The notes beneath the pieces were generated by a model. The model saw nothing but the letters and a program-made list of their open reading frames with translations. It did no database searches and was not told the origin of the DNA. Below are positions 32,446 through 42,965 of a stretch of 64,000 bases of DNA, in pieces. The position numbers and the translations under genes were made by a program. How positions within the stretch are numbered: the first letter of the stretch is position 1; every line of letters starts with the position of its first letter. Source of the stretch: Pseudomonadota bacterium (lineage in GTDB: Bacteria; Pseudomonadota; Gammaproteobacteria; Burkholderiales; Rhodocyclaceae); assembly GCA_018240785.1 (NCBI GenBank), contig JAFEFC010000026.1, positions 30,363 to 94,362 of the forward strand, given 5' to 3'.

Positions 32446-33327
32446 TCAGCTCACTCGCGCCGGATGGAAGGCGCAGGGTGCGCCCAAGATGTTGCGCCAG
32501 GTCGGCGGCTCGCGGCCGTCCTCGTCGCGCACGCCGTAGCGCTGCGCAAGTTCGGCGACGATCTGCGTGCGCCCGGACAGCGCGGCCCGTTCCGGATCGC
32601 GCCACAGCGCGTGGATGACCCGCCCGACGAACTGCGGGCTTTCGCTGCGCGCCATGAAGTCGCCGTAGGCGTCGCCCCGCAGGCGGGCGGCGATCTCGGT
32701 GCGTTCGGTGCGCTGCACGCCCAGCCACAGCGAGACCGCGGCGACGCCGGTGCCTTCGAAATCCACCGCCATGTCGGCGGCCATCTTGTCGCAGCCGGCC
32801 TTCTGTGCGCCATAGGCCGGGCCGTGCATGTAGCAGCCGGCGCCATACGAGGAGGTGAACGCGACCAGCCCTTTCCCCGCCTTCAGCAGCAGCGGCGCGG
32901 CGTACCAGGCGGCGACGTAGTTCGAGCGCAGGCCGACGTCGAACATGTCGGCCTGGGCGAGCGGCTTGGTCCAGAACGGGCCGGGCTCGATCAGGCTGTC
33001 GTCGATGCAGAGGGCGTTGTTCACCAGGATGTCGAGGCGGCCCTGCTCGCGCTCGACGCGCTCGAACAGCGCCTTCACCTGGGCGTCGTCGCCATGGTCG
33101 CAAGGCACCGCGATGCCCTGCCCGCCCGCGGCGGTGACCGCGGCGGCGGCGTCGTGGATGGTGCCGTGCAGCGGCGTGTCGCCGATGCGCGATGCGCCGT
33201 CGGTGGTGCTGCGTCCGGTCACGTAGACCGTCATGCCGGCGGCGCCGAGCGCTTCGGCCACGCCGCGGCCCACGCCGCGGCTGGCGCCGGTGACGACCGC
33301 AACGCCCTGTGAGGCGGATGTATTCAT
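32446..33327 (-). CDS. DHRS1-like short-chain dehydrogenase
   Basis: A 293-residue SDR with TGASRGVGRG (cofactor binding, about 13-22) and catalytic Y-x3-K in PAYGAQKAGCDKMAAD. The usual NNAG is NNAL. The pattern FWTKPL...GLRSNYVAAWYAAPLLL and the long C terminus resemble the DHRS1 subfamily, whose mammalian members act on steroids and retinoids. AAGGAG lies 6 bases before the ATG. Situated in the C/D-ring operon between another SDR and the SnoaL gene, it probably acts on a hydroxy- or keto-steroid or its degradation product; the exact step is unknown. Confidence 0.8.
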   Translation of the reverse strand: MNTSASQGVAVVTGASRGVGRGVAEALGAAGMTVYVTGRSTTDGASRIGDTPLHGTIHDAAAAVTAAGGQGIAVPCDHGDDAQVKALFERVEREQGRLDILVNNALCIDDSLIEPGPFWTKPLAQADMFDVGLRSNYVAAWYAAPLLLKAGKGLVAFTSSYGAGCYMHGPAYGAQKAGCDKMAADMAVDFEGTGVAAVSLWLGVQRTERTEIAARLRGDAYGDFMARSESPQFVGRVIHALWRDPERAALSGRTQIVAELAQRYGVRDEDGREPPTWRNILGAPCAFHPARVS

Positions 33328-33379
33328 CGGTACTCCTTCGGAATGAGGCGCGGGGATGCGCCGGTCGGGCACTGACCGC

Positions 33380-34204
33380 TTATCGCCCGGCCACTTGCCC
33401 GCCATCGACGCTGTAGAGCTGGCCGCTGATCCACGCGCCCTGGGTGCTGCACAGATACACCACCATGCCGGCGATTTCCGCCGGCGCGCCCGCCCGCTTC
33501 AGGGGCACGTAGGTGTCGATGATGGCGTCCCATTGCGCGGGCGACAGATCGTCCAGACGCGACGTGGAGACGATGCCCGGGCAGATCGCATTGACGCGGA
33601 TCCCGTACCGCCCCACCTCGCCCGCCATCGCCGCGGTCAGCGCATGCACCCCGGCCTTGCTGGCGGCGTAGGCGGCCGTGTTGGGCGCCATCAGCTTGCC
33701 GCCCACGGACGAGATGTTGATGATGACGCCGCCCTCGCCCTGCTCGATCAGCCGGCGACCGAACACCTGGCTCATGTAGAAGCTGCCGTTGAGGTTGACG
33801 TCAATCACGTTGCGCCAGGCCGCAGGATCGACATCGACCACCGGAGCGCGGTCGCCGGCGCGTGCGGCACCGGCGTTGTTGATGACGAAATCCACCCGGC
33901 CGAACTCGCGCATCACCGTGTCGGCCAGGGCCGCGACGGCATCGGGATCGGCGACGTTGCTGACCACCGGCAGCGCGCGCCTGCCGAGCGCACGGATCTC
34001 CTCCGCAGTCGATTCGATGTCGCGCCAGCCGGCCGCCTTCTCGTCCGCCGGGAAGGAATCCGGCGAACGGCCGCTGCCGGTGATCGCGACGTCGCAACCC
34101 GCGCGGGCGAGCTCGACCGCAATCGAGCGGCCGATGCTGCGCATGCGGCCCGCGCCGGTGACGACGGCGACTTTGCCTTCGAGGCCCGTCAGTGTGTAAG
34201 CCAA
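33380..34204 (-). CDS. Short-chain dehydrogenase/reductase
   Basis: A 274-residue classical SDR: TGAGRMRSIGRS in the cofactor site (an insertion relative to TGxxxGIG), NNAG, SSVGG with catalytic Ser, and YAASKAG with Y-x3-K. It ends with a typical GGQ segment. NAD(P) preference is not clear. It lies 18 bases after the amidase stop in the large leftward operon, suggesting oxidation of a hydroxyl group on the steroid nucleus or a ring-cleavage product. The substrate is not predictable. Confidence 0.83.
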   Translation of the reverse strand: MAYTLTGLEGKVAVVTGAGRMRSIGRSIAVELARAGCDVAITGSGRSPDSFPADEKAAGWRDIESTAEEIRALGRRALPVVSNVADPDAVAALADTVMREFGRVDFVINNAGAARAGDRAPVVDVDPAAWRNVIDVNLNGSFYMSQVFGRRLIEQGEGGVIINISSVGGKLMAPNTAAYAASKAGVHALTAAMAGEVGRYGIRVNAICPGIVSTSRLDDLSPAQWDAIIDTYVPLKRAGAPAEIAGMVVYLCSTQGAWISGQLYSVDGGQVAGR

Positions 34205-34222
34205 GGCGGATATCCCCGTCGA

Positions 34223-35791
34223 TCAGCCGAGACGCGGCGGGCGGCGATCTGCCCAGGGCGCCGCCTTTTCGAGCTGCGCGGCAAGCGCGATCAGCCGCGC
34301 CTCGCCGCCATAGGGCGCGGCGAACTGAACACCGATCGGCAGCCCCTCGGCACTCCAGTGCAGCGGTACCGACATCGCCGGCAGGCCGGTCATGTTGAAC
34401 ATCGAGGTGAAGGCCGACGCCTGCACGGCGTTGCGCGCGAAATCCTCGAAGGGCTGATCGAGCGACAGTTCGCCGAGCTTCGGCGGCAATGCGGCAGTGG
34501 TGGGCGACAGGATCAGGTCGTAACGCGCGAACAACTCATCGAGCACGCGTGCGCCGCGGTCGAACACATTGCGCGCGGCGAGGATCTGTTCGGCGGTATA
34601 GGTCTTGGCCTTCTGCATGCTGCGCCAGTCGAGGGGCTCGAACTCGTCCTCGCGCCCCTCGCGGCCGATGGCCTTCTCCCGCTCCCGCACCGAGTACAGC
34701 ATGCCGCTGGAGGTGACGACGCCCATGCTGCCCGCCATTTCGAGAAACGGCAGCGCCGACAGGTCGACCGGCTCGACGTGATGGCCCAGGCCGGCGCACA
34801 GCGTGGCCGCCTTGTTCGACGCTTCCAGGCATTCCGGATGTACGCCGCTGCCGAACAGATTGGTCTGGAACAGTCCGATCCTGAGCCCGCGTGGCGCCTT
34901 CGCCAGCGCGGCGAGCAGGTCAGCCGTGGGCGGCGTGGTGCGCGTGCCCGCCTCGGGCCCCTGGCTGAGCTGCATCAGCAGCGCGGTGTCGCGCACGCTG
35001 CGGCTGATGACGTTGGTCACCGACAGGCCCAGCCAGCTTTCGAGCACGCGCGGCCCCATCGGCATCAGGCCGCGGCTGGGCTTGAGCCCGAACAGGCCGC
35101 AGTGCGACGCCGGGATACGGATCGAGCCGCCGCCGTCGCTCGCATGGGCTGCGGGCAGCACGCCGGCGGCGACCGCCGCTGCCGAGCCGCCGGACGAACC
35201 GCCGGTGCTGCGTTCGAGATTCCACGGATTGCGCGTGAGTCCGAACAGGCGCGACTCGGTGGTGCCGGTCTGGCCGAATTCGGGCGACGTGAGCTTGGCG
35301 AAGATGTTGAGTCCGGCCGCCTGGTAGCGCTGAACCAGGGTGGAGTCATAGTCGGCGACCGCATCCTTGAAGAAGGCACAGCCGTTGGTCGTCACCGTCC
35401 CCTTGAGGGCGATGCCCAAGTCCTTCAGTGCGAAAGGCACGCCGGCAAGCGGCGGGCGTGCCTCGCGCTCGGCCCGCCCGGCACCGTCAAGCTGGCGTGC
35501 GAGCTCGCGTGCGCGGTCGAAATGCCGTGCGGCCACCGCATTGATCGCGGAGTACGTCTCGGCGCGTGCGATCGCTGCTTCCAGCACCTCGCCGGGCTTG
35601 ATGTCTCCGCGCCGGATCCGGCGTGCGATCTCGGTTGCATCCCAGCGCTCGTATTCCGGCAGGGGCAGCGCCGAGCCCGTCGCCGCGGCGGCCGGCGAAG
35701 CCAGACCCAGACCGGTCGCTGCGGCGCCACCGAGCGCGGCGCCCGCCTTCAGGAATTCCCGGCGCCCCTGCGCCACGGCCCGTTCGCTCAC
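34223..35791 (-). CDS. Tat-exported amidase-signature hydrolase
   Basis: A 522-residue amidase. A twin-arginine signal (GR10R11EFLKAG, then a hydrophobic Ala/Gly stretch to about 37) predicts folded export. The amidase triad is visible: K123 (FALKD), S199 (GGSSGGSAAAV) and S223 (DGGGSIRIP). An exported amidase inside a steroid operon could remove an amide-linked group, for example glycine or taurine from conjugated bile salts, or hydrolyse a lactam; this is inference. It starts 1 base after the upstream SDR stop, so it is firmly part of the operon. Confidence 0.85.
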   Translation of the reverse strand: MSERAVAQGRREFLKAGAALGGAAATGLGLASPAAAATGSALPLPEYERWDATEIARRIRRGDIKPGEVLEAAIARAETYSAINAVAARHFDRARELARQLDGAGRAEREARPPLAGVPFALKDLGIALKGTVTTNGCAFFKDAVADYDSTLVQRYQAAGLNIFAKLTSPEFGQTGTTESRLFGLTRNPWNLERSTGGSSGGSAAAVAAGVLPAAHASDGGGSIRIPASHCGLFGLKPSRGLMPMGPRVLESWLGLSVTNVISRSVRDTALLMQLSQGPEAGTRTTPPTADLLAALAKAPRGLRIGLFQTNLFGSGVHPECLEASNKAATLCAGLGHHVEPVDLSALPFLEMAGSMGVVTSSGMLYSVREREKAIGREGREDEFEPLDWRSMQKAKTYTAEQILAARNVFDRGARVLDELFARYDLILSPTTAALPPKLGELSLDQPFEDFARNAVQASAFTSMFNMTGLPAMSVPLHWSAEGLPIGVQFAAPYGGEARLIALAAQLEKAAPWADRRPPRLG

Positions 35792-35792
35792 C

Positions 35793-36671
35793 TCAGCTCC
35801 CCCACACTTTCTGCGCAGGCACGGCCTGCGTCATGAGTTCATCCACCGCCGCGCCGGCTTCCAGCGGCGTCAGGCGCGCGCCCTTGTCCTTCTGCGGGCC
35901 GGTGCGCCAGCCGTCGCACACCGAGATGCGCCCGCCCTGGCTCTCGAACACCTGCCCGGTGACGTGCGAGGACAGCTCGCTGCCCAGCCACACCACCAGC
36001 GGCGCGACATTCTCGGCGGCCCACAGGTCGAAGCTGCCGTCCTCGGGCTTCCTGACCACGTCAGCCATCGCACTCTCGGTCATCGAGGTGCGCGCCGACG
36101 GCGCCAGCGCATTGGCGGTGACGCCGTAGCGCCCCATCTCGGCCGCCTGCACCAGCGTCAGCGTGGCGATGCCGCCCTTGGCCGCGGAATAGTTCGACTG
36201 CCCGATCGAGCCCTGCAGGCCCGCGCCCGAACTGGTGTTGATGATGCGCGCGGCGATCCTGTTGCCGGCCTTGGCCTGATCGCGCCAGCGCTTGCCGAGG
36301 ATGTTGGCGAGGCAGAAATGACCCTTCAGGTGCACCCGCATGACCTGGTCCCAGTCGTCCTCGGACAGGCTGATGAACATGCGGTCGCGCAGGATGCCGG
36401 CGTTGTTCACCACCACATGCACCTCGCCGAAGGCCGCCACTGCGGCATCGACGATCTGCTGCGCGGTCTCGATGCGGGTGATGTCGTCGGCGTTGGCGAT
36501 CGCCTTGCCGCCCGCGGCGGCGATCTCGGCCACGACGGCGTCGGCGGCCTCCTTGCGGATGTCGTTGACGACGACGTTGGCGCCCTCGGCCGCGAAGGCC
36601 AGCGCATAGGCGCGACCCAGGCCGCCGCCGGCGCCGGTGATGATGACGGTGCGTCCTTCACAAATACCCAT
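35793..36671 (-). CDS. 17-beta-HSD4/ChsB1-type short-chain dehydrogenase
   Basis: A 292-residue SDR similar to the dehydrogenase domain of peroxisomal multifunctional enzyme type 2. Motifs are TGAGGGLGRAYALAFA (12-27), VVVNDI, NNAGILRD and SNYSAAKGG (Y-x3-K). This group oxidises (3R)-hydroxyacyl-CoA and, in steroid degraders, 3-hydroxy side-chain CoA or 17-hydroxy groups (ChsB1/Hsd4A). It follows FadA6 by 14 bases and is followed by the amidase after 1 base. The hydratase-dehydrogenase-thiolase sequence of neighbours supports a beta-oxidation step. Confidence 0.82.
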   Translation of the reverse strand: MGICEGRTVIITGAGGGLGRAYALAFAAEGANVVVNDIRKEAADAVVAEIAAAGGKAIANADDITRIETAQQIVDAAVAAFGEVHVVVNNAGILRDRMFISLSEDDWDQVMRVHLKGHFCLANILGKRWRDQAKAGNRIAARIINTSSGAGLQGSIGQSNYSAAKGGIATLTLVQAAEMGRYGVTANALAPSARTSMTESAMADVVRKPEDGSFDLWAAENVAPLVVWLGSELSSHVTGQVFESQGGRISVCDGWRTGPQKDKGARLTPLEAGAAVDELMTQAVPAQKVWGS

Positions 36672-36685
36672 GTCGGTCCCTTCCC

Positions 36686-37839
<1,154 letters not shown>

Positions 37840-37843
<4 letters not shown>

Positions 37844-38898
37844 TCCTCGAAAGTGTGGCCGGGACCGAGGGCCGCGCCCTCGACCAGGATCGCATCGGCG
37901 ACGCGCGCCTTGTGGAAACCGCGGTCACCCCAGGCGGCATCCAGCGCCCAGGCGCGCTTCATGAACATCTGCAGATCGACTTCCCAGGTGTAGCCCATCG
38001 CACCATGCACCTGGATGCCGTGGCGCGCAGCCAGCCAGGCGGCTTCGCCGCAGGCGAGCTTGGCGTGCGAGACGCGCGCATCGGCGCCGGCCTCGCCGTG
38101 GGCGAGCGCGTAGGCGGCGCGGTAAAGCACCGGCTTGGCGAACTCGATCTTCGTGGCGACGTCGGCGAGGTGGTGCTTGACCGCCTGGAAGCTGCCGATC
38201 GGCTTGCCGAACTGCTTGCGCTGGGCGACGTAATCGACCGAGAGGTCGAGCATGCGCTGCGCCAGGCCCAGCAACTGGCCGGCGGCCGACAGCACGCCGC
38301 GGTTGAGCGTCTGCGCCCACAACGCGCGGCCGCTCTCGCCGTCGGCGATCAGGGTGGCGGTGGCCGGCGTCCAGCGCACGCGCGCCAGGCGGCGCGACAG
38401 GTCGATGCTGGGGTTGGCCTCGACGTCGACCTGTTCGCGCGGCACGGCATGCACCGCGTCGCCGTCGGCGAGCAGCAGCAGGTTGGCCGGGTTGGCGTCG
38501 GCTACCAGCGGATTGACCGGATGACCGACCGCGATGCGGATGCTGCCCTCGGCGATGCGGGCCAGCCATTCCTCGCGCGACGCGGTGCCGGCAGGCAGCG
38601 CGGTGATGAGGCCGGCGGCGACGTAGGCGGCATCGGCGAGCGAGTCGGGGATCGCGTAGTAGCCGAGCTCCTGCGTCATCAGCGCCCAGGCGACGTCGTC
38701 CATGCCCAGGCCGCCGCAGTCCTCGGGCACCGACAGCGCGGTGAGGCCCTGCTCGGCGATGTTTTTGCGCAGCTCGGGCGAGCGCCCGCTGTCGGTCTCC
38801 CAGATCTCGCGCAGCATTTCGGGCGCGGCTTCGGTCATCAGGAAGCGGCTCACCGCCTCGCGGAAGGTGAGCTGGTCGTCGGTGAAGGTGAAGTCCAT
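37840..38898 (-). CDS. Acyl-CoA dehydrogenase, non-catalytic partner subunit (C/D-ring operon)
   Basis: A 352-residue acyl-CoA dehydrogenase paralogue. It keeps RKQFGKPIGSFQAVKH for FAD contact and HGAMGYTWEVDLQMFMKRA. At the catalytic-base position it has TLNRGVL, with no Glu. The upstream gene encodes a subunit with that Glu, so the two probably form a heteromer like the steroid FadE complexes. It starts 13 bases after the partner stop and overlaps the FadA6 start. Confidence 0.83.
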
Positions 38899-38911
38899 GG
38901 CGGCCCCTTCC

Positions 38912-40081
38912 TTATTTCGGCAGGCCGAGCATGCGCTCGGCGATGATGTTGCGCTGGATCTCGTTGGTGCCGGCGTAGATCGGCCCGGCCTGGGCGAACA
39001 GGAAGCCGTCCAGCCAGCGTGCGGCCTCGCGCGCCTCCGGCGCGTCGCCGGTGAGCTCGGCGAAGGGGCCGAGGATGCGCATCGCGGTCTCGTGCATCTT
39101 GAGGTCGAGTTCGGACCAGAAGATCTTGTTGGTGCTGGCCTCGGCGCCGATGCGGGCACCCTTCGCCAGGCGGCCGACGGTGTGGTAGGCCGACAGCGCG
39201 TAGGCCTCGGTGCCGGTCCAGGCCTCAATCACGGCGTCGCGGATGCTCGGGTCGCGGTCGGCGACCTCGCGGTTCGCCTTGTAGAGCTCGACCAGCCTGC
39301 GCGCGGTGTATTGGAAGCGTGCCGGCGAGCGCAGCAGCAGGCCGCGCTCGAAGCCGGCGGTGGCCATCGCCACGTGCCAGCCCTGGCCTTCGTCACCAAT
39401 GCGGTTCTCCACGGGCACCTTGACGTCGTCGAAGAAGATCTCGGCGAAAGCCTGCTTGCCGTTGAGCGCCTGGATCGGGCGGATGGTCACGCCCGGCGCG
39501 TCCAGCGGCACCGCGAGGTAGGACAGGCCGTGGTGGCGGCTCGAGCCCGGATCGCTGCGGAACAGGCCGAACAGCCAGTCGGCGAAGCTCGCCCGCGTCG
39601 ACCAGGTCTTCTGGCCATTGACCACGTAATGCGTGCCGTCGGCCGACAGGATCGCCTTGCTGGTGATCGCCGCCATGTCGGAGCCGGCATTGGGCTCGGA
39701 CCAGCCCTGCGCCCACATGTCCTCGCTCGAGGCCATGCGCGGCAGGAAGCGCGCCTTCTGCTCCTCGGTGCCGAACTCGATCAGCGTCGGGCCGAGCAGC
39801 AACTGGCCGTTCTGGTTCACCCGCATCGGTGCGCCGGCGCCGTAGTACTCCTCCTCGAAGATCAGCCATTCGATGAGGTCGCAGCCGCGACCGCCGAGGG
39901 CTTCAGGCCAGATCACCATCGACAGGCGCGCGTCGAACAGCTTGCGCTCCCATTCGCGGTGCTGCTCGAAGCCCTCGCGGGTGTCGTAGCTGGCCAGCGG
40001 CTCGCGCGGCAGGTTGGCCGCGAGCCAGGCGCGCACTTCCTCGCGGAAGGCCTTCTGCCGGGGGGTATAGGCGAGATCCAT
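38912..40081 (-). CDS. Acyl-CoA dehydrogenase, catalytic subunit (FadE30-like)
   Basis: A 389-residue acyl-CoA dehydrogenase with GWSEPNAGSDMA (about 126-137), a Glu base at E245 (GFERG), IYAGTNEIQRN at the C terminus and Ala at the alternative base position. In operon context it is the best candidate for the FadE30-type enzyme that desaturates the HIP-CoA propionyl side chain, or for the FadE32/33 type. I chose the ATG at 40081, which follows GAGGACACC, over 40117, which lies in the crotonase gene. It starts 7 bases after the EchA20-like stop. Confidence 0.84.
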   Translation of the reverse strand: MDLAYTPRQKAFREEVRAWLAANLPREPLASYDTREGFEQHREWERKLFDARLSMVIWPEALGGRGCDLIEWLIFEEEYYGAGAPMRVNQNGQLLLGPTLIEFGTEEQKARFLPRMASSEDMWAQGWSEPNAGSDMAAITSKAILSADGTHYVVNGQKTWSTRASFADWLFGLFRSDPGSSRHHGLSYLAVPLDAPGVTIRPIQALNGKQAFAEIFFDDVKVPVENRIGDEGQGWHVAMATAGFERGLLLRSPARFQYTARRLVELYKANREVADRDPSIRDAVIEAWTGTEAYALSAYHTVGRLAKGARIGAEASTNKIFWSELDLKMHETAMRILGPFAELTGDAPEAREAARWLDGFLFAQAGPIYAGTNEIQRNIIAERMLGLPK

Positions 40082-40088
40082 GGTGTCC

Positions 40089-40841
40089 TCAGAACTTGGC
40101 TTCGCGTTTCTCGACAAAGGCGCGGCGGGTTTCCGCCGAGTCGGGGCTGGTGTAGGCCTGCAGCGTGAAACCCTGCTCCCAGCGGTACTTGTCTTCCAGG
40201 TTGCCGTCCTCGATGCCGTTCAGCGCCTCCTTGGCGATGCGGATCATGGCCAGGCTCTTGGCGGCGATCTTGCGGGCGATCTCCATCGCGGCCTCGCGCA
40301 GCTCGGCTTTCGCCACGACGCGCTCGATGAAGCCGTAGCGCTCGGCCTCGCGCGCGCCGATCTTCTCGCCGGTGAAGAACAGGTAGCGCACCTTCTGCAC
40401 CGGGAACAGGCGCTGCAGGTGGGCGCCGCCACCCATCGCGCCGCGATCGACCTCGGGCAGCGCGAAGGTGGCGCAGTCGGAGGCGACCACGATGTCGGCC
40501 GCGCCGGTGATGCCGATGCCGCCGCCGAGCACGAAGCCGTGCACCGCGACGATGACCGGCACCGGGTTGCGGTGCACCGCCTTGAAGGTGGCGTAGTTGC
40601 CGCCGTTGACCGCGACGATGCGCTCGGGATGGGCGTCGAGCTCCTTGATGTCGACGCCGGCGCAGAAGCCGCGGCCCTCGGCGCGGATCACGATCACGCG
40701 CACTTCGGGGTCGTGGCCGAGTTCGTCGATGCGGCGCGCGAGCGCGAACCACTCGCTGCTGTCGAGCGCATTGACCGGCGGTTTGTTGATGACGAGTTCG
40801 GCGATGCCGCCGTCGATCGTTGTCTGGAAGGCCTGGCTCAC
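40089..40841 (-). CDS. echA20: EchA20-like ring-opening crotonase
   Basis: A 250-residue crotonase-family protein. Features shared with EchA20, the enzyme that hydrolytically opens a ring of the HIEC-CoA intermediate in steroid degradation, include NKPPVNALDSSEWF, RAEGRGFCAGVDIKEL, GFVLGGGIGITG, LPEVDRGAMGGGAHL and WEQGFT near the C terminus. Neighbouring IpdC and IpdAB act on the next steps. It starts 53 bases after the IpdC stop. The similarity is recalled, not computed, but is strong along the whole length. Confidence 0.83.
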   Translation of the reverse strand: MSQAFQTTIDGGIAELVINKPPVNALDSSEWFALARRIDELGHDPEVRVIVIRAEGRGFCAGVDIKELDAHPERIVAVNGGNYATFKAVHRNPVPVIVAVHGFVLGGGIGITGAADIVVASDCATFALPEVDRGAMGGGAHLQRLFPVQKVRYLFFTGEKIGAREAERYGFIERVVAKAELREAAMEIARKIAAKSLAMIRIAKEALNGIEDGNLEDKYRWEQGFTLQAYTSPDSAETRRAFVEKREAKF

Positions 40842-40894
40842 GTTATCGGGCTCCGTTGGGTCTCTTGTCGGGTATCGGTTCTCGGGCTGCGCGC

Positions 40895-42037
40895 TCAGGC
40901 GACGGCCGCGGTCTCTTTGCAGGGTTCGGTGCCGCGCGCGTCGTCGAGGCGGGCGTACAGCGTGGCGAGGCAGGTCTCGGCTTCGGCGGCGATGCCGTGG
41001 ATGACGTCCTCGCAGCTCTCGAGCTTGCCGATCGCCGCCGCCACTTGGCCGCTGGGCAGGATGCCTTCGTCGGGGAAGCCGTCCACCATCGAGCGCTGCA
41101 GCAGCACCGGCTGGTTGGCCGACATCACGGTCTGCGACACCGCGCCCGGGTCTTCCTTGAGCGCCTGGCGGAACACGCCGAGCATGTGGCCCAGGCTCAT
41201 GCCGGTCTGCTGCTTCCAGTGCCAGGCGCTCTTCAGTGCGATCAGCAGCCGGCCCATCGGGCTGGCGGACTCGAGCTTGTTGATGAAGGGGTTCTCGATC
41301 ATGCGGTGGCGCATGCCATCGACCGCCAGCGTCACGCGCACCTTCTGCGGGTCGTCGACCTTGACGTAGCGCTCGAGCGTGGCCGGCGGCGTCGGCGAAT
41401 CCGTGGTCATCAGGAAGCGCGTGCCCATCGCGATGCCGGCCGCACCGGCAGCCAGCGCCGCGGCCAGGCCGCGCCCGGTGGAGTAGCCGCCGGCGGCGAT
41501 CACCGGCACCTTCACCGCCGCCAGCACCTGCGGCAGCAGGATGGTGGTGGGCACGCCGCCAGTGTGGCCGCCGCCCTCGCCGCCCTGGATGGTGATCATG
41601 TCAGCGCCGAGCTCGACCGCCTTGATCGCATGCTTCAGTGCGCCCACGGTGGGGATGCACAGCACGCCGGCTTCCTTGAAGCGCGCAATGGTCTTCTTGT
41701 CCGGCCCGCGGCCGTAGCTCACCGCGCGCAGCTTGTACTGGATCGCCAGGTCGACGCACTGCGCGGCGTTCTCCTGGAACATGTGGAAGTTGAGGCCGAA
41801 GTTGCTGCCGCCGGTGGCGGCGATGACCTTCTGGATCTCGCCTTCGAGCTTGTCGGCGTCGATGGTGGCGCCGGCCAGGAAGCCGAAGCCGCCCGCCTTG
41901 GTGGTGGCGATCACCAGGTTGGCGTCCGCCACCCAGCCCATCGCGGTCTGGATGACGGGGTAGCGGCAGCCGAGGCGCTCGGTGAGCGGCGTGCGCAGCA
42001 GCGCGGAGAAATCGGGATTCATGGCGGAGGGACTCAT
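40895..42037 (-). CDS. ipdC: IpdC-like flavin-dependent oxidoreductase
   Basis: A 380-residue FMN protein of the nitronate monooxygenase family, with PVIQTAMGWVADANLV (about 27-42), IQGGEGGGHTGG (around 150) and GAAGIAMGTRFLMT. In steroid degraders this type (IpdC) reduces the hydroxylated indane CoA intermediate before C/D-ring opening. Its neighbours EchA20, IpdA and IpdB are the expected pathway partners. The ATG overlaps the upstream crotonase stop (ATGA). Confidence 0.84.
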   Translation of the reverse strand: MSPSAMNPDFSALLRTPLTERLGCRYPVIQTAMGWVADANLVIATTKAGGFGFLAGATIDADKLEGEIQKVIAATGGSNFGLNFHMFQENAAQCVDLAIQYKLRAVSYGRGPDKKTIARFKEAGVLCIPTVGALKHAIKAVELGADMITIQGGEGGGHTGGVPTTILLPQVLAAVKVPVIAAGGYSTGRGLAAALAAGAAGIAMGTRFLMTTDSPTPPATLERYVKVDDPQKVRVTLAVDGMRHRMIENPFINKLESASPMGRLLIALKSAWHWKQQTGMSLGHMLGVFRQALKEDPGAVSQTVMSANQPVLLQRSMVDGFPDEGILPSGQVAAAIGKLESCEDVIHGIAAEAETCLATLYARLDDARGTEPCKETAAVA

Positions 42038-42945
42038 GCCTTGTGCTCGCCGGCGGCCTGCTTGTTGGCGCTCGCCATGGCTTTAGCATCGTAGCCGCCG
42101 AGCTTGTCGCCCGACAGCAGTTCGTTGTGGGTGTGGGCGAAGTGGTGCCAGGCGAACACCGCGTCCATCGCAGTGCGCTTGCCCTGCAGATCCTCGACGT
42201 GGTTGATCGCCTGCTTGGTCAGCGCCAGGCCCATGCGCGGCTGCTTGGCGACGCGCGCGGCGAGCGCGTAGGTCTCGGCCTCGAGCTGCGCGCGCGCCAC
42301 CACGCGGTTGACCATGCCCATCTGGTACGCGCGCTCGGCTCCCATGCGATCGCCGGTCATGAGGAATTCCTTGGCGATGCGCGGATTGAGCTCGTAGGGA
42401 TGGGCGAAATACTCCACGCCGGGGATGCCCATGCGCACGACCGGGTCCTGGAAGAAGGCGTCGTCGCTGGCGACGATCAGGTCGCACACCCAGGCCAGCA
42501 TCAGCCCGCCGGCGACGCAGGCGCCCTGCACCATCGCAATCGTCGGCTTGGGCAGCTCGCGCCAGCGCCGGCACATGTTCAGGTAGACCTCCTGCTCGCG
42601 CACGTAGAGGTACTCGCCGCCGGGCTTGTTGGTGTGGTCCCACCACAGGTGCACGCGGTCGAAGGGCTTGTTGATGTCGCGCCCCGGCGTACCGATGTCG
42701 TGGCCGGCGGAAAAATGCTTGCCATCGCCGCGCAGCACGATGACCTTGACCGCGTCGTCGTCCACCGCACGGCGGAAGGCGGCGTCCAGCGCATAGGTCA
42801 TCTGCGAGTTCTGCGCGTTGTTGAACTCGGTACGGCTCATCGTCACCGTGGCGATGCCGTCGGCCACGGCGTAATGCACCGGGCTGTCGGTCTCGTACAC
42901 CGCGTTGTCGGGGCGGGCGACGAAGTTCTGGTCGGGGGCGCTCAT
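42034..42945 (-). CDS. Crotonase-family enoyl-CoA hydratase (303 aa)
   Basis: A crotonase-fold protein of 303 residues with an extra N-terminal tail and a longer middle segment. The first oxyanion-hole motif is FSAGHDIGTPG, the second ACVAGGLMLAWVCD; the acidic loop is FFQDPVVRMGIPGVEYF. It is a sister of long actinobacterial EchA proteins found in steroid clusters. It begins 20 bases after the IpdB stop with AAGGAAG upstream. It may hydrate a ring-derived enoyl-CoA; the exact step is unknown. Confidence 0.82.
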   Translation of the reverse strand: MSAPDQNFVARPDNAVYETDSPVHYAVADGIATVTMSRTEFNNAQNSQMTYALDAAFRRAVDDDAVKVIVLRGDGKHFSAGHDIGTPGRDINKPFDRVHLWWDHTNKPGGEYLYVREQEVYLNMCRRWRELPKPTIAMVQGACVAGGLMLAWVCDLIVASDDAFFQDPVVRMGIPGVEYFAHPYELNPRIAKEFLMTGDRMGAERAYQMGMVNRVVARAQLEAETYALAARVAKQPRMGLALTKQAINHVEDLQGKRTAMDAVFAWHHFAHTHNELLSGDKLGGYDAKAMASANKQAAGEHKA

Positions 42946-42965
42946 GGGCTTCTTCCTTGGCCTGA

